Origin: Marivita cryptomonadis
GTDB taxonomy: Bacteria > Pseudomonadota > Alphaproteobacteria > Rhodobacterales > Rhodobacteraceae
Direction of reading: 5' to 3'
Assembly: GCF_002115725.1 (NCBI RefSeq)
Contig: NZ_JFKD01000002.1
Location: forward strand, 310,001 to 374,000
Length of the DNA stretch: 64,000 nucleotides
In this document: positions 55,135-63,397 of the stretch, piece by piece
Numbering within the stretch: position 1 is the stretch's first letter
How the letters are laid out: each line of letters opens with the position of its first letter
The notes under the pieces: model-generated
Told to the model about the DNA's origin: nothing
Database searches by the model: none
Seen by the model: the letters and a program-made list of their open reading frames with translations, nothing else
Made by a program: the position numbers and the translations under genes

Positions 55135-55829
55135 TCGGATGGCTTGGCCCAGAGGAATGGCAGGCGGTTGCGCTGTCGCTCAAGGTGTCGTTCTGGGCGA
55201 CGTTGCTCAGTCTGCCGTTCGGACTGTTGTGTGCGCTGGCGCTGGCGCGGGGCCGGTTCATCGGGCGGGATGTGTTGAATTGGCTGGTTCACTTGCCGCT
55301 CGTGCTGCCGCCAGTCGTAACGGGCTATCTGCTGCTGCTTGGGTTTGGACGGCAGGGGCCCATCGGGTCCGTGCTGGATGACATTTTCGGAATTACGCTG
55401 GCCTTTCAATGGACCGGGGCTGCGTTGGCGGCGTCGATTATGGCCTTCCCACTGATGGTGCGTGCCATGCGGCTTGCCATCGAAGCGGTTGATCCCAAGC
55501 TGGAAGAGGCCGCGGCCACGTTGGGGGCAAGCCGGATAAAGGTGTTCAGTACGGTAACCCTGCCCCTGATCCTGCCGGGGATCATCGCGGGGGCGGTTCT
55601 GGCGTTTGCCAAGGCGATGGGCGAATTCGGCGCGACAATCACCTTTGTGTCGAACATCCCTGGCGAGACCCGCACGGTGCCTTCTGCGATTTATGCGTTC
55701 CTGCAAGTGCCGGGGGGCGAGACCAGCGCGATCCGTCTGGTCATCGTTGCCGTGGTCATCGCCATCGGTGCATTGATCCTGTCGGAATGGCTGTCGCGCC
55801 GGGTCGCAAGACGGATTTCGGGCGTATGA
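55131..55829 (+). CDS. modB: Molybdate ABC transporter permease
   Basis: A 232-residue inner-membrane permease with five or six helices. The cytoplasmic coupling loop EEAAATLGASRIKVFSTVTL has the conserved E-A-A-x3-G motif, followed by LPLILPGIIAGAVLAFAKAM, then GEFGATITFVSNIPGETRT, the ModB hallmark. It overlaps modA and modC by 4 bases each (ATGA), so the three are one translationally coupled operon. Confidence 0.95.
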   Translation: MIGWLGPEEWQAVALSLKVSFWATLLSLPFGLLCALALARGRFIGRDVLNWLVHLPLVLPPVVTGYLLLLGFGRQGPIGSVLDDIFGITLAFQWTGAALAASIMAFPLMVRAMRLAIEAVDPKLEEAAATLGASRIKVFSTVTLPLILPGIIAGAVLAFAKAMGEFGATITFVSNIPGETRTVPSAIYAFLQVPGGETSAIRLVIVAVVIAIGALILSEWLSRRVARRISGV

Positions 55830-56923
55830 GCCTTTCAGTGGATATAAGGCGATCTTTTGGCGGGTTTGACCTCCGTACCGCCTTCGACGCGCCCGAAGGG
55901 GTCACGGTGCTGTTCGGGCGATCGGGCAGCGGCAAAACCTCGGTTGTCAAATCTGTTGCAGGGCTGGTGACCCCGGAGCAGGGGAATATCACCTTGAACG
56001 GCCGTGTTCTGTTCGATGCCGCCACCCGCACTGATTTGCCGGTACACAAACGACGCTTGGGCTATGTGTTTCAGGACAGCCGCCTGTTTCCGCATCTGAG
56101 CGTGCAGGACAATCTATGCTATGCCGCTCGCGTCAGTGGTCGCGGCGTGAAAGACCCAAGGGAGGTCGGTGCGCTCTTGGGGATCTCGCATCTTTTGGAT
56201 CGGCGCACCCATTCGCTCTCCGGCGGAGAGGCGCAGAGGGTGGCGATTGGACGGGCCCTATTGTCTGAACCGGACATGCTCTTGATGGACGAACCGCTTG
56301 CGTCGCTGGACGGGCCGCGCAAGGCCGAGATTCTGCCCTATCTCGAAACCCTGCGGCGCGAGACCGGGCTGTCGATTCTGTATGTGACCCACAACATGGC
56401 GGAGGTGGCGCGACTGGCCACCCATATCGTGCTGATCGACGAGGGGCGCGTTGTACGTTCGGGCGCGCCTGAAGAGGTTCTGACCGATCCCGACATGGTG
56501 CGCCTGCTGGGTATTCGCGATGCGGGTGCGGTCCTGTCTGCCACTGTCTCGAGGCACTATTCCGACGGCTTGAGCGCCCTCGCGATCTCGGCCGGAGAAA
56601 TTATGCTGCCAACGGTGGATGCGCCGGTTGGCGCGAAAATTCGGGTCCGTATTCTTGCGCAGGACGTCATTTTGGCCCGTGCGCGTCCCGAAGGACTCTC
56701 TGCGCTCAACATCCTACCCGCGCGCGTGCTTGCGGTGCGCCGCGGCGAAGGGCCGGGTGTGATCGTGCAGCTTCAGGCTGGCGAGGACCGCCTGCTGGCC
56801 CGGATCACCCGCCGCAGTGCCGACACGCTGAACATCATCGAAGGGGCTGAATGTTACGCGGTGATGAAATCTGTTGCCGTCTCGCAGACGGACATCGCTG
56901 TCGGCTTGCAGACCGGGCTTTAG
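55826..56923 (+). CDS. modC: Molybdate ABC transporter ATP-binding protein
   Basis: A 365-residue ATPase. The ABC domain (1-230) has Walker A GRSGSGKTS, the Q-loop VFQDSRLFPHL, signature LSGGEAQRVAIGRALL, Walker B MLLMDEPLASLD and the switch His in VTHNMAEVARL. A C-terminal mop/TOBE domain (about 290-360, RVRILAQDVILARARPEG) binds molybdate and may regulate transport. The ATG at 55826 overlaps the modB stop. Confidence 0.95.
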   Translation: MSLSVDIRRSFGGFDLRTAFDAPEGVTVLFGRSGSGKTSVVKSVAGLVTPEQGNITLNGRVLFDAATRTDLPVHKRRLGYVFQDSRLFPHLSVQDNLCYAARVSGRGVKDPREVGALLGISHLLDRRTHSLSGGEAQRVAIGRALLSEPDMLLMDEPLASLDGPRKAEILPYLETLRRETGLSILYVTHNMAEVARLATHIVLIDEGRVVRSGAPEEVLTDPDMVRLLGIRDAGAVLSATVSRHYSDGLSALAISAGEIMLPTVDAPVGAKIRVRILAQDVILARARPEGLSALNILPARVLAVRRGEGPGVIVQLQAGEDRLLARITRRSADTLNIIEGAECYAVMKSVAVSQTDIAVGLQTGL

Positions 56924-56962
56924 CCGCTACGTTGCGCGCAACCGAATTCGAAGGAACGCGTG

Positions 56963-58006
56963 ATGAAGATGAACCGACTGGGCAAAACCGATCTGATGGT
57001 GTCCGAACTGTGCCTTGGCACGATGACTTACGGCAACCAGACGCCAGAGTCGGATGCCCATACCCAGATGAATATGGCACTAGACGCTGGAATCAATTTC
57101 ATCGATGCCGCCGAGATGTATCCGGTGAACCCGATTGCCAAGGAAACAATCGGACTGACCGAAGAGATCCTTGGCAATTGGTTCAAGCAAACAGGTCGTC
57201 GCAACGAATGGATACTCGCAACCAAACACTCCGGTGAAGGCATGGAACATGCCCGCAACGGCGCGCCGATTTCCAGCGAGACCGTTCCCGAAGCCGTTGA
57301 GGGGTCGCTGAAGCGGCTCAAGACCGACCATATCGATCTTTATCAGCTGCACTGGCCCAATCGTGGATCGTATATGTTCCGTAAGAACTGGACGTTTGAT
57401 CCGACCACCCAGAACCGCAACGAGACGCTTCAGAACATGGCCGATGTGCTGGGCGCGCTGGGCCGCGAGATCGAGAAGGGGCGCATCCGCCACATCGGAC
57501 TGTCCAACGAAAGCGCATGGGGCACGATGATGTGGTTGCAGGTGGCGCAGGCGATGGCTGGGCCGCGGATGGAAAGCATCCAGAACGAATACTCGCTCAT
57601 GTGCCGCATGGCCGACACTGATCTGGCCGAGGTGATGGTGCATGAAGAGGTGTCGCTCTTGCCGTTCTCGCCTCTGGCCGCTGGATTGCTGACCGGGAAA
57701 TACCAGAACGGTGCGGTGCCCGATGGGTCGCGGATGGCGATCAATGGCAACCTAGGGGGCCGCAAAACAGACCGTGCGTTTGAGGCAGTTGATGCCTATG
57801 CCAAGGTCGCGCAAGAGGCCGGGCTTGATATGGCGTTGATGGCCTTGGCGTGGTCGGCGCAGCGGCCTTTCGTGGCGTCCTCGATCTTTGGCGCGACAAC
57901 GGCCGACCAGTTGGCGCACTTGCTCAGGGCTGAGGATGTGAGGCTGAGCGCAGAGGTTCTGAAAGCTTTGGACGAAACGCACAAAAAGCATCCGATGCCG
58001 TACTAA
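56963..58006 (+). CDS. Aldo/keto reductase (Tas-like)
   Basis: A 347-residue NADP(H)-dependent aldo-keto reductase close to E. coli Tas. Catalytic residues are in context: Asp and Tyr in FIDAAEMYPVN, Lys in ILATKHSGEG, His in YQLHWPNRGSY. The Tas-type length and C-terminal VASSIFGATTADQL phosphate-binding stretch are present. The ATG at 56963 sits 7 bases after AAGGA. It follows modC by 39 bases on the same strand. The substrate is unknown. Confidence 0.9.
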   Translation: MKMNRLGKTDLMVSELCLGTMTYGNQTPESDAHTQMNMALDAGINFIDAAEMYPVNPIAKETIGLTEEILGNWFKQTGRRNEWILATKHSGEGMEHARNGAPISSETVPEAVEGSLKRLKTDHIDLYQLHWPNRGSYMFRKNWTFDPTTQNRNETLQNMADVLGALGREIEKGRIRHIGLSNESAWGTMMWLQVAQAMAGPRMESIQNEYSLMCRMADTDLAEVMVHEEVSLLPFSPLAAGLLTGKYQNGAVPDGSRMAINGNLGGRKTDRAFEAVDAYAKVAQEAGLDMALMALAWSAQRPFVASSIFGATTADQLAHLLRAEDVRLSAEVLKALDETHKKHPMPY

Positions 58007-58026
58007 TTTTTTCGGGGACTGGGCGA

Positions 58027-59304
58027 TCAAGCGCTGCCGGTGGCTTCTTTTGCGCTAGGCGGCACCATATCGGTGTGTGCCGGTTCAGGTAGTGGGACCG
58101 GTCGGCTGCCTGTTTTCCCCAGCCGCGTCGGCAATTTGCTGGACAAGGCCCACGCGCCCACCAGTGCCGTCGCCCCAGCGCCAAAGATTGCTGCCAAGGG
58201 GGCCACGAGCAGCACCAGCCACGCCACTCCGGGTGTCAGGATGCCCGACACGTCCCGGAAACTCGAATAGACGGCGGACATTTCGGTTCGTTCCGACGGC
58301 TTGACGGCAAGGAGGAACGGCAACCCCGCAGAGACATCGAGCAGGATCAGGAAAAACGATCCCGACATCAGGCACAGCACGGTGAGCCATGGAAGGCCGG
58401 ACAACAAAGCCGCAACCCCAAAGAGCAGCCCAGACATCAAGAACCCGGTGCGGACGGCATGCCGGATTGAGAAGCGTTGCATGAATCGCAACATGAAGGG
58501 TGTCACGAACAGCGCAGCATTGGAGATCGACAGCGCGATCCCGCCCAACTGTTCGCCCAACCCCGACTGGATTGCAAAAATCGGCAGATACACGACATAG
58601 ACCCACCATCCGCAGGATCGGATCACGGCAAACAGCCATCCGGCTACCAGACGCGGCTGCGCAAAGAACCGAGGCAGGAATCCCAATGGATTGGTCGGCG
58701 CCCGTCGGCTTTTGGTGATGAGCTTGCCATTGCCCATGCGCATTGCAAGGAACATCAACAACATTGTCGAAGACGCGACTGCCGCCACGAGGAATGGTGC
58801 GGGTTCCCACCATTTGAGCAACACGACGCCCAAAACCGGTCCAACTGTCCATCCAGCCGCGCTGTAGAACATACGCGAGGTCTCGCACCGCCCCAGTTCG
58901 ATCTTGGCGATATAGTCCAGTACATAGGCGTTGAAGCAGACAAAGGTCGTCACCGTCGCGGCTGAGGTCAACGTCAGCCCGATGATGGTTGCCATCGCTG
59001 ATCCGTCGATGGCCAAAAGCGAGCCTGCAATAAAGCAGCACGCGCCTGAAACGTAGACCCAACGTCGTGGCAGGAACCGCGCGAGGAAGGGCACAAGCAG
59101 ACCAGTCAAAAGCGACGCGATCCCAATTAGGAAATAGACCTGCGATACAAGCGCTGCATCTTGCAGGGCCTGATACATCCGCAGCGGAAAGACCGAGATC
59201 AGAATGCCTCTCGCCACAGCTTCCGCTGCAGCCAGCATGGCAAAGCCGCGCACGCTGGGTGCAGGTGCGTGGCGAAGCCACTCGGGTATGCGTCGTTCGT
59301 GCAT
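58027..59304 (-). CDS. Major facilitator superfamily transporter
   Basis: A 425-residue protein with about twelve hydrophobic helices. The N-terminus MHERRIPEWLRHAPAPSV is polar, and a basic loop (KLITKSRRAPTNPLGFLPRF) separates the two halves. The C-terminus is a Pro-rich cytoplasmic tail. No sugar- or drug-specific motif is clear. It converges with the aldo-keto reductase (20-base gap) and is divergent from the CoA transferase. The substrate is unknown. Confidence 0.85.
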   Translation of the reverse strand: MHERRIPEWLRHAPAPSVRGFAMLAAAEAVARGILISVFPLRMYQALQDAALVSQVYFLIGIASLLTGLLVPFLARFLPRRWVYVSGACCFIAGSLLAIDGSAMATIIGLTLTSAATVTTFVCFNAYVLDYIAKIELGRCETSRMFYSAAGWTVGPVLGVVLLKWWEPAPFLVAAVASSTMLLMFLAMRMGNGKLITKSRRAPTNPLGFLPRFFAQPRLVAGWLFAVIRSCGWWVYVVYLPIFAIQSGLGEQLGGIALSISNAALFVTPFMLRFMQRFSIRHAVRTGFLMSGLLFGVAALLSGLPWLTVLCLMSGSFFLILLDVSAGLPFLLAVKPSERTEMSAVYSSFRDVSGILTPGVAWLVLLVAPLAAIFGAGATALVGAWALSSKLPTRLGKTGSRPVPLPEPAHTDMVPPSAKEATGSA

Positions 59305-59438
59305 GTCTTGCCTTTGAAGTCGTGCACCACGATTACCAGCCCGGCCAACTCATGCATTGCCGTCTGCGACCCAATGTCGTTTTCTTGGAGCGACACTCAA
59401 AGGTCGTTGTTGTGCGATCCAAGTCTGAAAGGTTGTCC

Positions 59439-60572
59439 ATGCCGAAAGACAGACCCCTCGCCGGTGTTCGCATCGTCGAGATTGAAGGGATTGGTCCCGG
59501 CCCATTTGCGGCGATGATGCTCGCTGATCTTGGGGCGGATGTGGTCGTCGTGCATCGCCCTCGGTCTGGGCCTGTGATCGGATTGATGGACTGCCCCGTC
59601 ACTGACCGGGGCAAGCGATCTCTGGTGCTGGATTTGAAATCCGACGCGGATCGGGACGTGGTGCTCAAGCTACTCGTCCATGCCGATGGTTTGATCGAAG
59701 GGTTCCGCCCCGGTGTAATGGAAAGGCTCGGGCTTGGGCCTGACATCTGCCACGCGGTCAATCCCCGTCTGGTGTACGGGCGCATGACCGGTTGGGGGCA
59801 GGACGGGCCGCTGGCGGAACGCGCAGGGCATGACCTGAACTACATCGCGATGGCGGGCGCGCTCTGGTCATCTGGGCCAGATGACGAACGTCCGACTGTG
59901 CCGCCGACTTTGGTTGGCGATATCGGGGGTGGTGCGCTTTACTTGGTGGCGGGTTTGCTGGCCGGGATCATCGCTGCAAGGAGCACCGGGAATGGCACGG
60001 TTGTCGATGCCGCGATCTACGACGGTGCCGCGCATATGCAGAACCTATTGATGTCGATTGCAGGCAGCGTCGAGGACGGACCATCCGCGCAGGCCAATCC
60101 GCTGGTTGGGGCACATTGGTCGCGGACCTATCGCTGTGCAGATGGCGGGTTCGTCAGCGTGCAATGCCTTGAGCCGAAATTCTATGCAGAGTTTCTTGGT
60201 AAGCTTGGTCTTTCGGAAGACACGGACTTCGTTGAACATCAGTTCAACAAAGACGCATGGCCCGGTTTGGCAGACCGACTGGCACTGATCTTTGCTGCGC
60301 ACAAAAAGTCTCATTGGGAAGAGTTGTTTGATGGCAGCGACGCCTGCGTCGCCCCGGTCCTGTCCCCACGTGACGCCTTTGCACATCCGCAAAATATGGC
60401 ACGGCAGACATGGCACGAGGTCAATGGCGCCCTGCAAGCCGCAGCCGCCCCGCGCTTTGATGGCCAGATACCTGCGCCGCCCGCGGAAACGCACGGCAGA
60501 GGTCAGGACACCGACGCAATCCTCACGTCATTGTCCGAACACGCTGGTTGGCCGGAACGCCCTGATACCTGA
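59439..60572 (+). CDS. CaiB/BaiF family CoA transferase (alpha-methylacyl-CoA racemase-like)
   Basis: A 377-residue family III CoA transferase/racemase. The N-terminal LAGVRIVEIEGIGPGPFAAM and LGADVVVVHRP, the RGKRSLVLDLKS segment and GWGQDGPLAERAGHDLNYIA match the racemase branch (His and Asp around the H-D of RAGHDLNY are expected catalytic residues). GGGALYLVAGLLAGI follows. It probably epimerises or transfers CoA on a branched acyl-CoA. The ATG at 59439 has AAAGG 7 bases upstream; longer upstream frame is not family-like. Its TGA directly abuts the stop of the convergent regulator gene. Confidence 0.88.
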   Translation: MPKDRPLAGVRIVEIEGIGPGPFAAMMLADLGADVVVVHRPRSGPVIGLMDCPVTDRGKRSLVLDLKSDADRDVVLKLLVHADGLIEGFRPGVMERLGLGPDICHAVNPRLVYGRMTGWGQDGPLAERAGHDLNYIAMAGALWSSGPDDERPTVPPTLVGDIGGGALYLVAGLLAGIIAARSTGNGTVVDAAIYDGAAHMQNLLMSIAGSVEDGPSAQANPLVGAHWSRTYRCADGGFVSVQCLEPKFYAEFLGKLGLSEDTDFVEHQFNKDAWPGLADRLALIFAAHKKSHWEELFDGSDACVAPVLSPRDAFAHPQNMARQTWHEVNGALQAAAAPRFDGQIPAPPAETHGRGQDTDAILTSLSEHAGWPERPDT

Positions 60573-61421
60573 TTACCCCAAAGCTTTGCGCAATTCCGAC
60601 AGGTGATCCGGAAAAGATCGCGCGGTGATCCGTGACTGCCGCACCAGGTTGTCGAAATGGTCGGAGAACGCCCGAACGCGCTGGGTGTCGCGGAACGCGA
60701 GATAGTTGCTGCCCAGATAGATCACCGCGAGCAACGGTCCGAACACGGTGATCGGCGCGGAATAGACCTGTCGTGCATCGAAGAGATACACGCGCAGCCT
60801 TGGGTAGAGCGATTGGGTCAGGTTGAGCCAGTGCTCGATTTGTTGCTTGCGCACCTCGAGCGGCAGATCGGCGTAGTAGCCTGTCCCATCGACAAAGCTT
60901 TGCACCTCGAAAAGTGGCATGGCGATTTCGTAATCCGAAGCCGACTGCCGCATCCACGCCAACCGATTGGCCGATGCCGTGATCGCCTGCGCGGTGGTGC
61001 GTCCCAGATGGGGGCCGTATTCCCAAGTGAGAACTTCGTTGGTCTTGAGCATGTCCGGTAGCCCAGCGGGCACATAACGGATCTTGTAGCCTTCGGCCTC
61101 TCGGTGCCAGTCGAAGATTTGCTGGTCCACCAAGGCACGAGGCGCATTGGTCAGGGTCAATGCGTTTGCCAGCAGGTCTGTTGCGTTTTCGGGATGTTCT
61201 GAGAGTCCAAGAAGCCAGTCCGCCGAAACGCCAAGCACACTGGCACAGGCCCCCACCACATGCGCGTTCGGCAGCCTAGCGGCATCATCCCGCAAAAGCT
61301 GTGAGATTGTTGACCGGTCGATGCTGGTACGCCGAGCCAGTTCACTCTGGTTCGTTCCAGATCGGCGGATTGCGATCAGCAGGCGTGTGCGGAACAGATC
61401 GGCCCGTTGCAGCTTGTCCAT
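60573..61421 (-). CDS. XRE-family helix-turn-helix regulator with unassigned C-terminal domain
   Basis: A 282-residue regulator. The N-terminal HTH (residues 12-70: NQSELARRTSIDRSTISQLL, then VLGVSADWLLGL) is of the Cro/CI type. The remaining 190 residues form a separate domain (GLPDMLKTNEVLTWEYGPH, then DYEIAMPLFEVQSFVDGTGY) that I do not recognise; it may be a ligand-sensing domain. The gene is divergent from a fatty-acid desaturase, and a likely operator lies between them (61431-61450), so it may regulate itself and the desaturase. Confidence 0.82.
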   Translation of the reverse strand: MDKLQRADLFRTRLLIAIRRSGTNQSELARRTSIDRSTISQLLRDDAARLPNAHVVGACASVLGVSADWLLGLSEHPENATDLLANALTLTNAPRALVDQQIFDWHREAEGYKIRYVPAGLPDMLKTNEVLTWEYGPHLGRTTAQAITASANRLAWMRQSASDYEIAMPLFEVQSFVDGTGYYADLPLEVRKQQIEHWLNLTQSLYPRLRVYLFDARQVYSAPITVFGPLLAVIYLGSNYLAFRDTQRVRAFSDHFDNLVRQSRITARSFPDHLSELRKALG

Positions 61422-61430
61422 CAGTAAAAT

Positions 61431-61450
61431 CTAACATTTGGTGATATTAG
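61431..61450. promoter_or_regulatory. Imperfect palindrome between XRE regulator and desaturase genes
   Basis: CTAACAT at 61431-61437 and ATATTAG at 61444-61450 are inverted repeats matching at six of seven positions, around TTGGTG. The element begins 9 bases upstream of the regulator start and 90-110 bases from the desaturase start. Position fits an autoregulatory operator; binding is not shown. Confidence 0.4.
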
Positions 61451-61542
61451 TCACGGTTAAAGACAATTGTGCACTGTTGTCAGAATTCTGCAAGTCAGGC
61501 GCGGGCTCTATGGTGATCACTGGGAACTCTTGGGATCACTTT

Positions 61543-62475
61543 ATGACAGACATGCCTTTGCCGCGATCGGCAGAGCTGCGGCGCGCAGCCGAATGGCCGA
61601 CGCTTTTGATGCTCGGCATCACCTATGGCCTTTGGGGTGTCTCGACTGTCTGGATCAGCGATGTTTCGGTTTTTCTGGCCATCCTGCTATGCGCTTGGAC
61701 CGGGGCCCAGCATTCATCGTTGACCCACGAGGCGCTGCATGGGCATCCCACCCGGAGCAAGCTTCTGAACGCGGCGTTGGTGTTTCCGCCGCTTACACTT
61801 GTGGTGCCGTACATGCGGTTTCGCGACACCCATCTTGCGCATCACCGGGATGAGAACCTGACCGATCCCTATGACGATCCAGAGACCAACTATCTTGACC
61901 CGGCTGTCTGGAACCGACTGCCTGCATGGCGCAAGGCGTTGTGCCGCGCGAACAATACGCTGGCTGGGCGTCTGATCCTTGGTCCCTTCGTTGGCCAGAT
62001 TGCGTTCATGGGCGCCGATTGGCGTTTGATCCGCGCGGGTGACCGCCGTGTGTTAGTGGGCTGGGTTTTGCACATCCCGGCAGCCGCCAGCGTCATCTGG
62101 TGGATGACATTGGTTGCCACGATGCCGATCTGGGCGTGGTTGCTATCGGTTTACATGGCGTTGTCGCTACTCAAGCTGCGCACTTATCTCGAACATCGCG
62201 CCCATGATCGCACAACCGCCCGCACGGCAATTGTCGAGGATCGCGGGTTTTTCGGATTGCTCTTTCTCAACAACAATCTTCACGTGGTGCATCATTTGCA
62301 TCCGGGCGTGCCGTGGTATGCGTTGCCAGATCTGTACCGGACGCGTCGATCCCAGTACCTCGCATCAAATCAGGGGTATCGCTACGACACCTATGGCGAG
62401 GTTGCGCGCAAGTATCTGTTCCGCGCCAAGGATCCTGTACCACATCCGCTTTACCGGGATGGACAAGGCCGCTGA
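61543..62475 (+). CDS. Membrane fatty-acid desaturase family protein
   Basis: A protein of about 310 residues with the three histidine boxes of the di-iron desaturase/hydroxylase family: HEALHGHP, HLAHHRDEN and HVVHHLHPG. Four or so hydrophobic segments surround them. Membership in the acyl-lipid desaturase superfamily is clear, but the group also includes hydroxylases and ketolases, so the reaction is not settled. The start could be 61510 or 61543, neither with a strong ribosome site. It is divergent from the XRE regulator and followed 19 bases later by an EamA transporter. Confidence 0.83.
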   Translation: MTDMPLPRSAELRRAAEWPTLLMLGITYGLWGVSTVWISDVSVFLAILLCAWTGAQHSSLTHEALHGHPTRSKLLNAALVFPPLTLVVPYMRFRDTHLAHHRDENLTDPYDDPETNYLDPAVWNRLPAWRKALCRANNTLAGRLILGPFVGQIAFMGADWRLIRAGDRRVLVGWVLHIPAAASVIWWMTLVATMPIWAWLLSVYMALSLLKLRTYLEHRAHDRTTARTAIVEDRGFFGLLFLNNNLHVVHHLHPGVPWYALPDLYRTRRSQYLASNQGYRYDTYGEVARKYLFRAKDPVPHPLYRDGQGR

Positions 62476-62494
62476 GGTGACGCCATAGAGGCGC

Positions 62495-63397
62495 ATGGAA
62501 CTCTGGATCTTCGCCAGCGTCGCGGCGGCCTTGTTTCAGACCGTCCGGTTCATGCTGCAAAAAGTGCTGAGCATGGATGTGCTGAGCACTGCAGGCTCGA
62601 CTTTTGCGCGCTTTGCCTACGCCGCCCCGGCAGCGATGCTTGTGACGTTGGCCTATCTGTGGGTCCGCGACACGCCGTTTCCCACGCTAGATGGCTGGTT
62701 CTGGTTCTACGCATGGGTGGGGGGCGTGTCGCAAATCCTTGCCACGGTGTGCGTGGTTGCGCTCTTCCGGCAACGTAACTTCGCAGTCGGGATCACCTTC
62801 AAGAAAACCGAAGTCATTCAAACCGCCATTGTCGGCGTTGCTCTGTTCGGCGCAGAAGTCTCTTTGGCAGGGTGGGGCGCGATCCTCATCGGGCTGATCG
62901 GGGTTCTGCTGCTGTCGCGAACGCCGGGACTGGATCAGGGGGTGTGGTCCAGCCTGACCAGCCGCGCTACAGGGCTTGGGCTGACATCCGGGTTCTTTTT
63001 CGCGTTTTCCGGCACCAGCTACCGGGCGGCATCGCTACAGATCGACAGCGAGGACGCGGTGTTGCGGGCGGCAGTGACATTGACCTGTGTGACAGCCTCC
63101 CAGTTCGTTGCTATGGCGCTTTGGCTGCGATGGCGCGAGCCGGGGCAACTCAGTGCGGTGTGGCGCGCGCGCAAAGTGGCGGTCTGGGTTGGGCTGACGT
63201 CTATGGCAGGGTCAATGGGGTGGTTTACGGCCTTCACCTTACAGACAGCGGCTTATGTACAGGCCGTAGGTCAGATCGAGCTGATCTTTTCGCTGATGGC
63301 GTCGGTGTTGTTCTTCAAAGAAAAGACTACACCGCGCGAACTGATCGGGATCGGCTTTCTGGCGCTGTCGATCCTCGCCTTCATCCTTGTCATCTAG
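62495..63397 (+). CDS. EamA-family (DMT superfamily) transporter
   Basis: A 300-residue membrane protein with ten hydrophobic helices in two EamA repeats, e.g. YAAPAAMLVTLAYLWV and WGAILIGLIGVLLLSRTPG in the first half and LIFSLMASVLFFKEKTTP near the end (the classic end-of-repeat motif). By family it exports a small metabolite. The stop overlaps the stop of the convergent Nudix gene within CTAG (63394-63397). Confidence 0.85.
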   Translation: MELWIFASVAAALFQTVRFMLQKVLSMDVLSTAGSTFARFAYAAPAAMLVTLAYLWVRDTPFPTLDGWFWFYAWVGGVSQILATVCVVALFRQRNFAVGITFKKTEVIQTAIVGVALFGAEVSLAGWGAILIGLIGVLLLSRTPGLDQGVWSSLTSRATGLGLTSGFFFAFSGTSYRAASLQIDSEDAVLRAAVTLTCVTASQFVAMALWLRWREPGQLSAVWRARKVAVWVGLTSMAGSMGWFTAFTLQTAAYVQAVGQIELIFSLMASVLFFKEKTTPRELIGIGFLALSILAFILVI

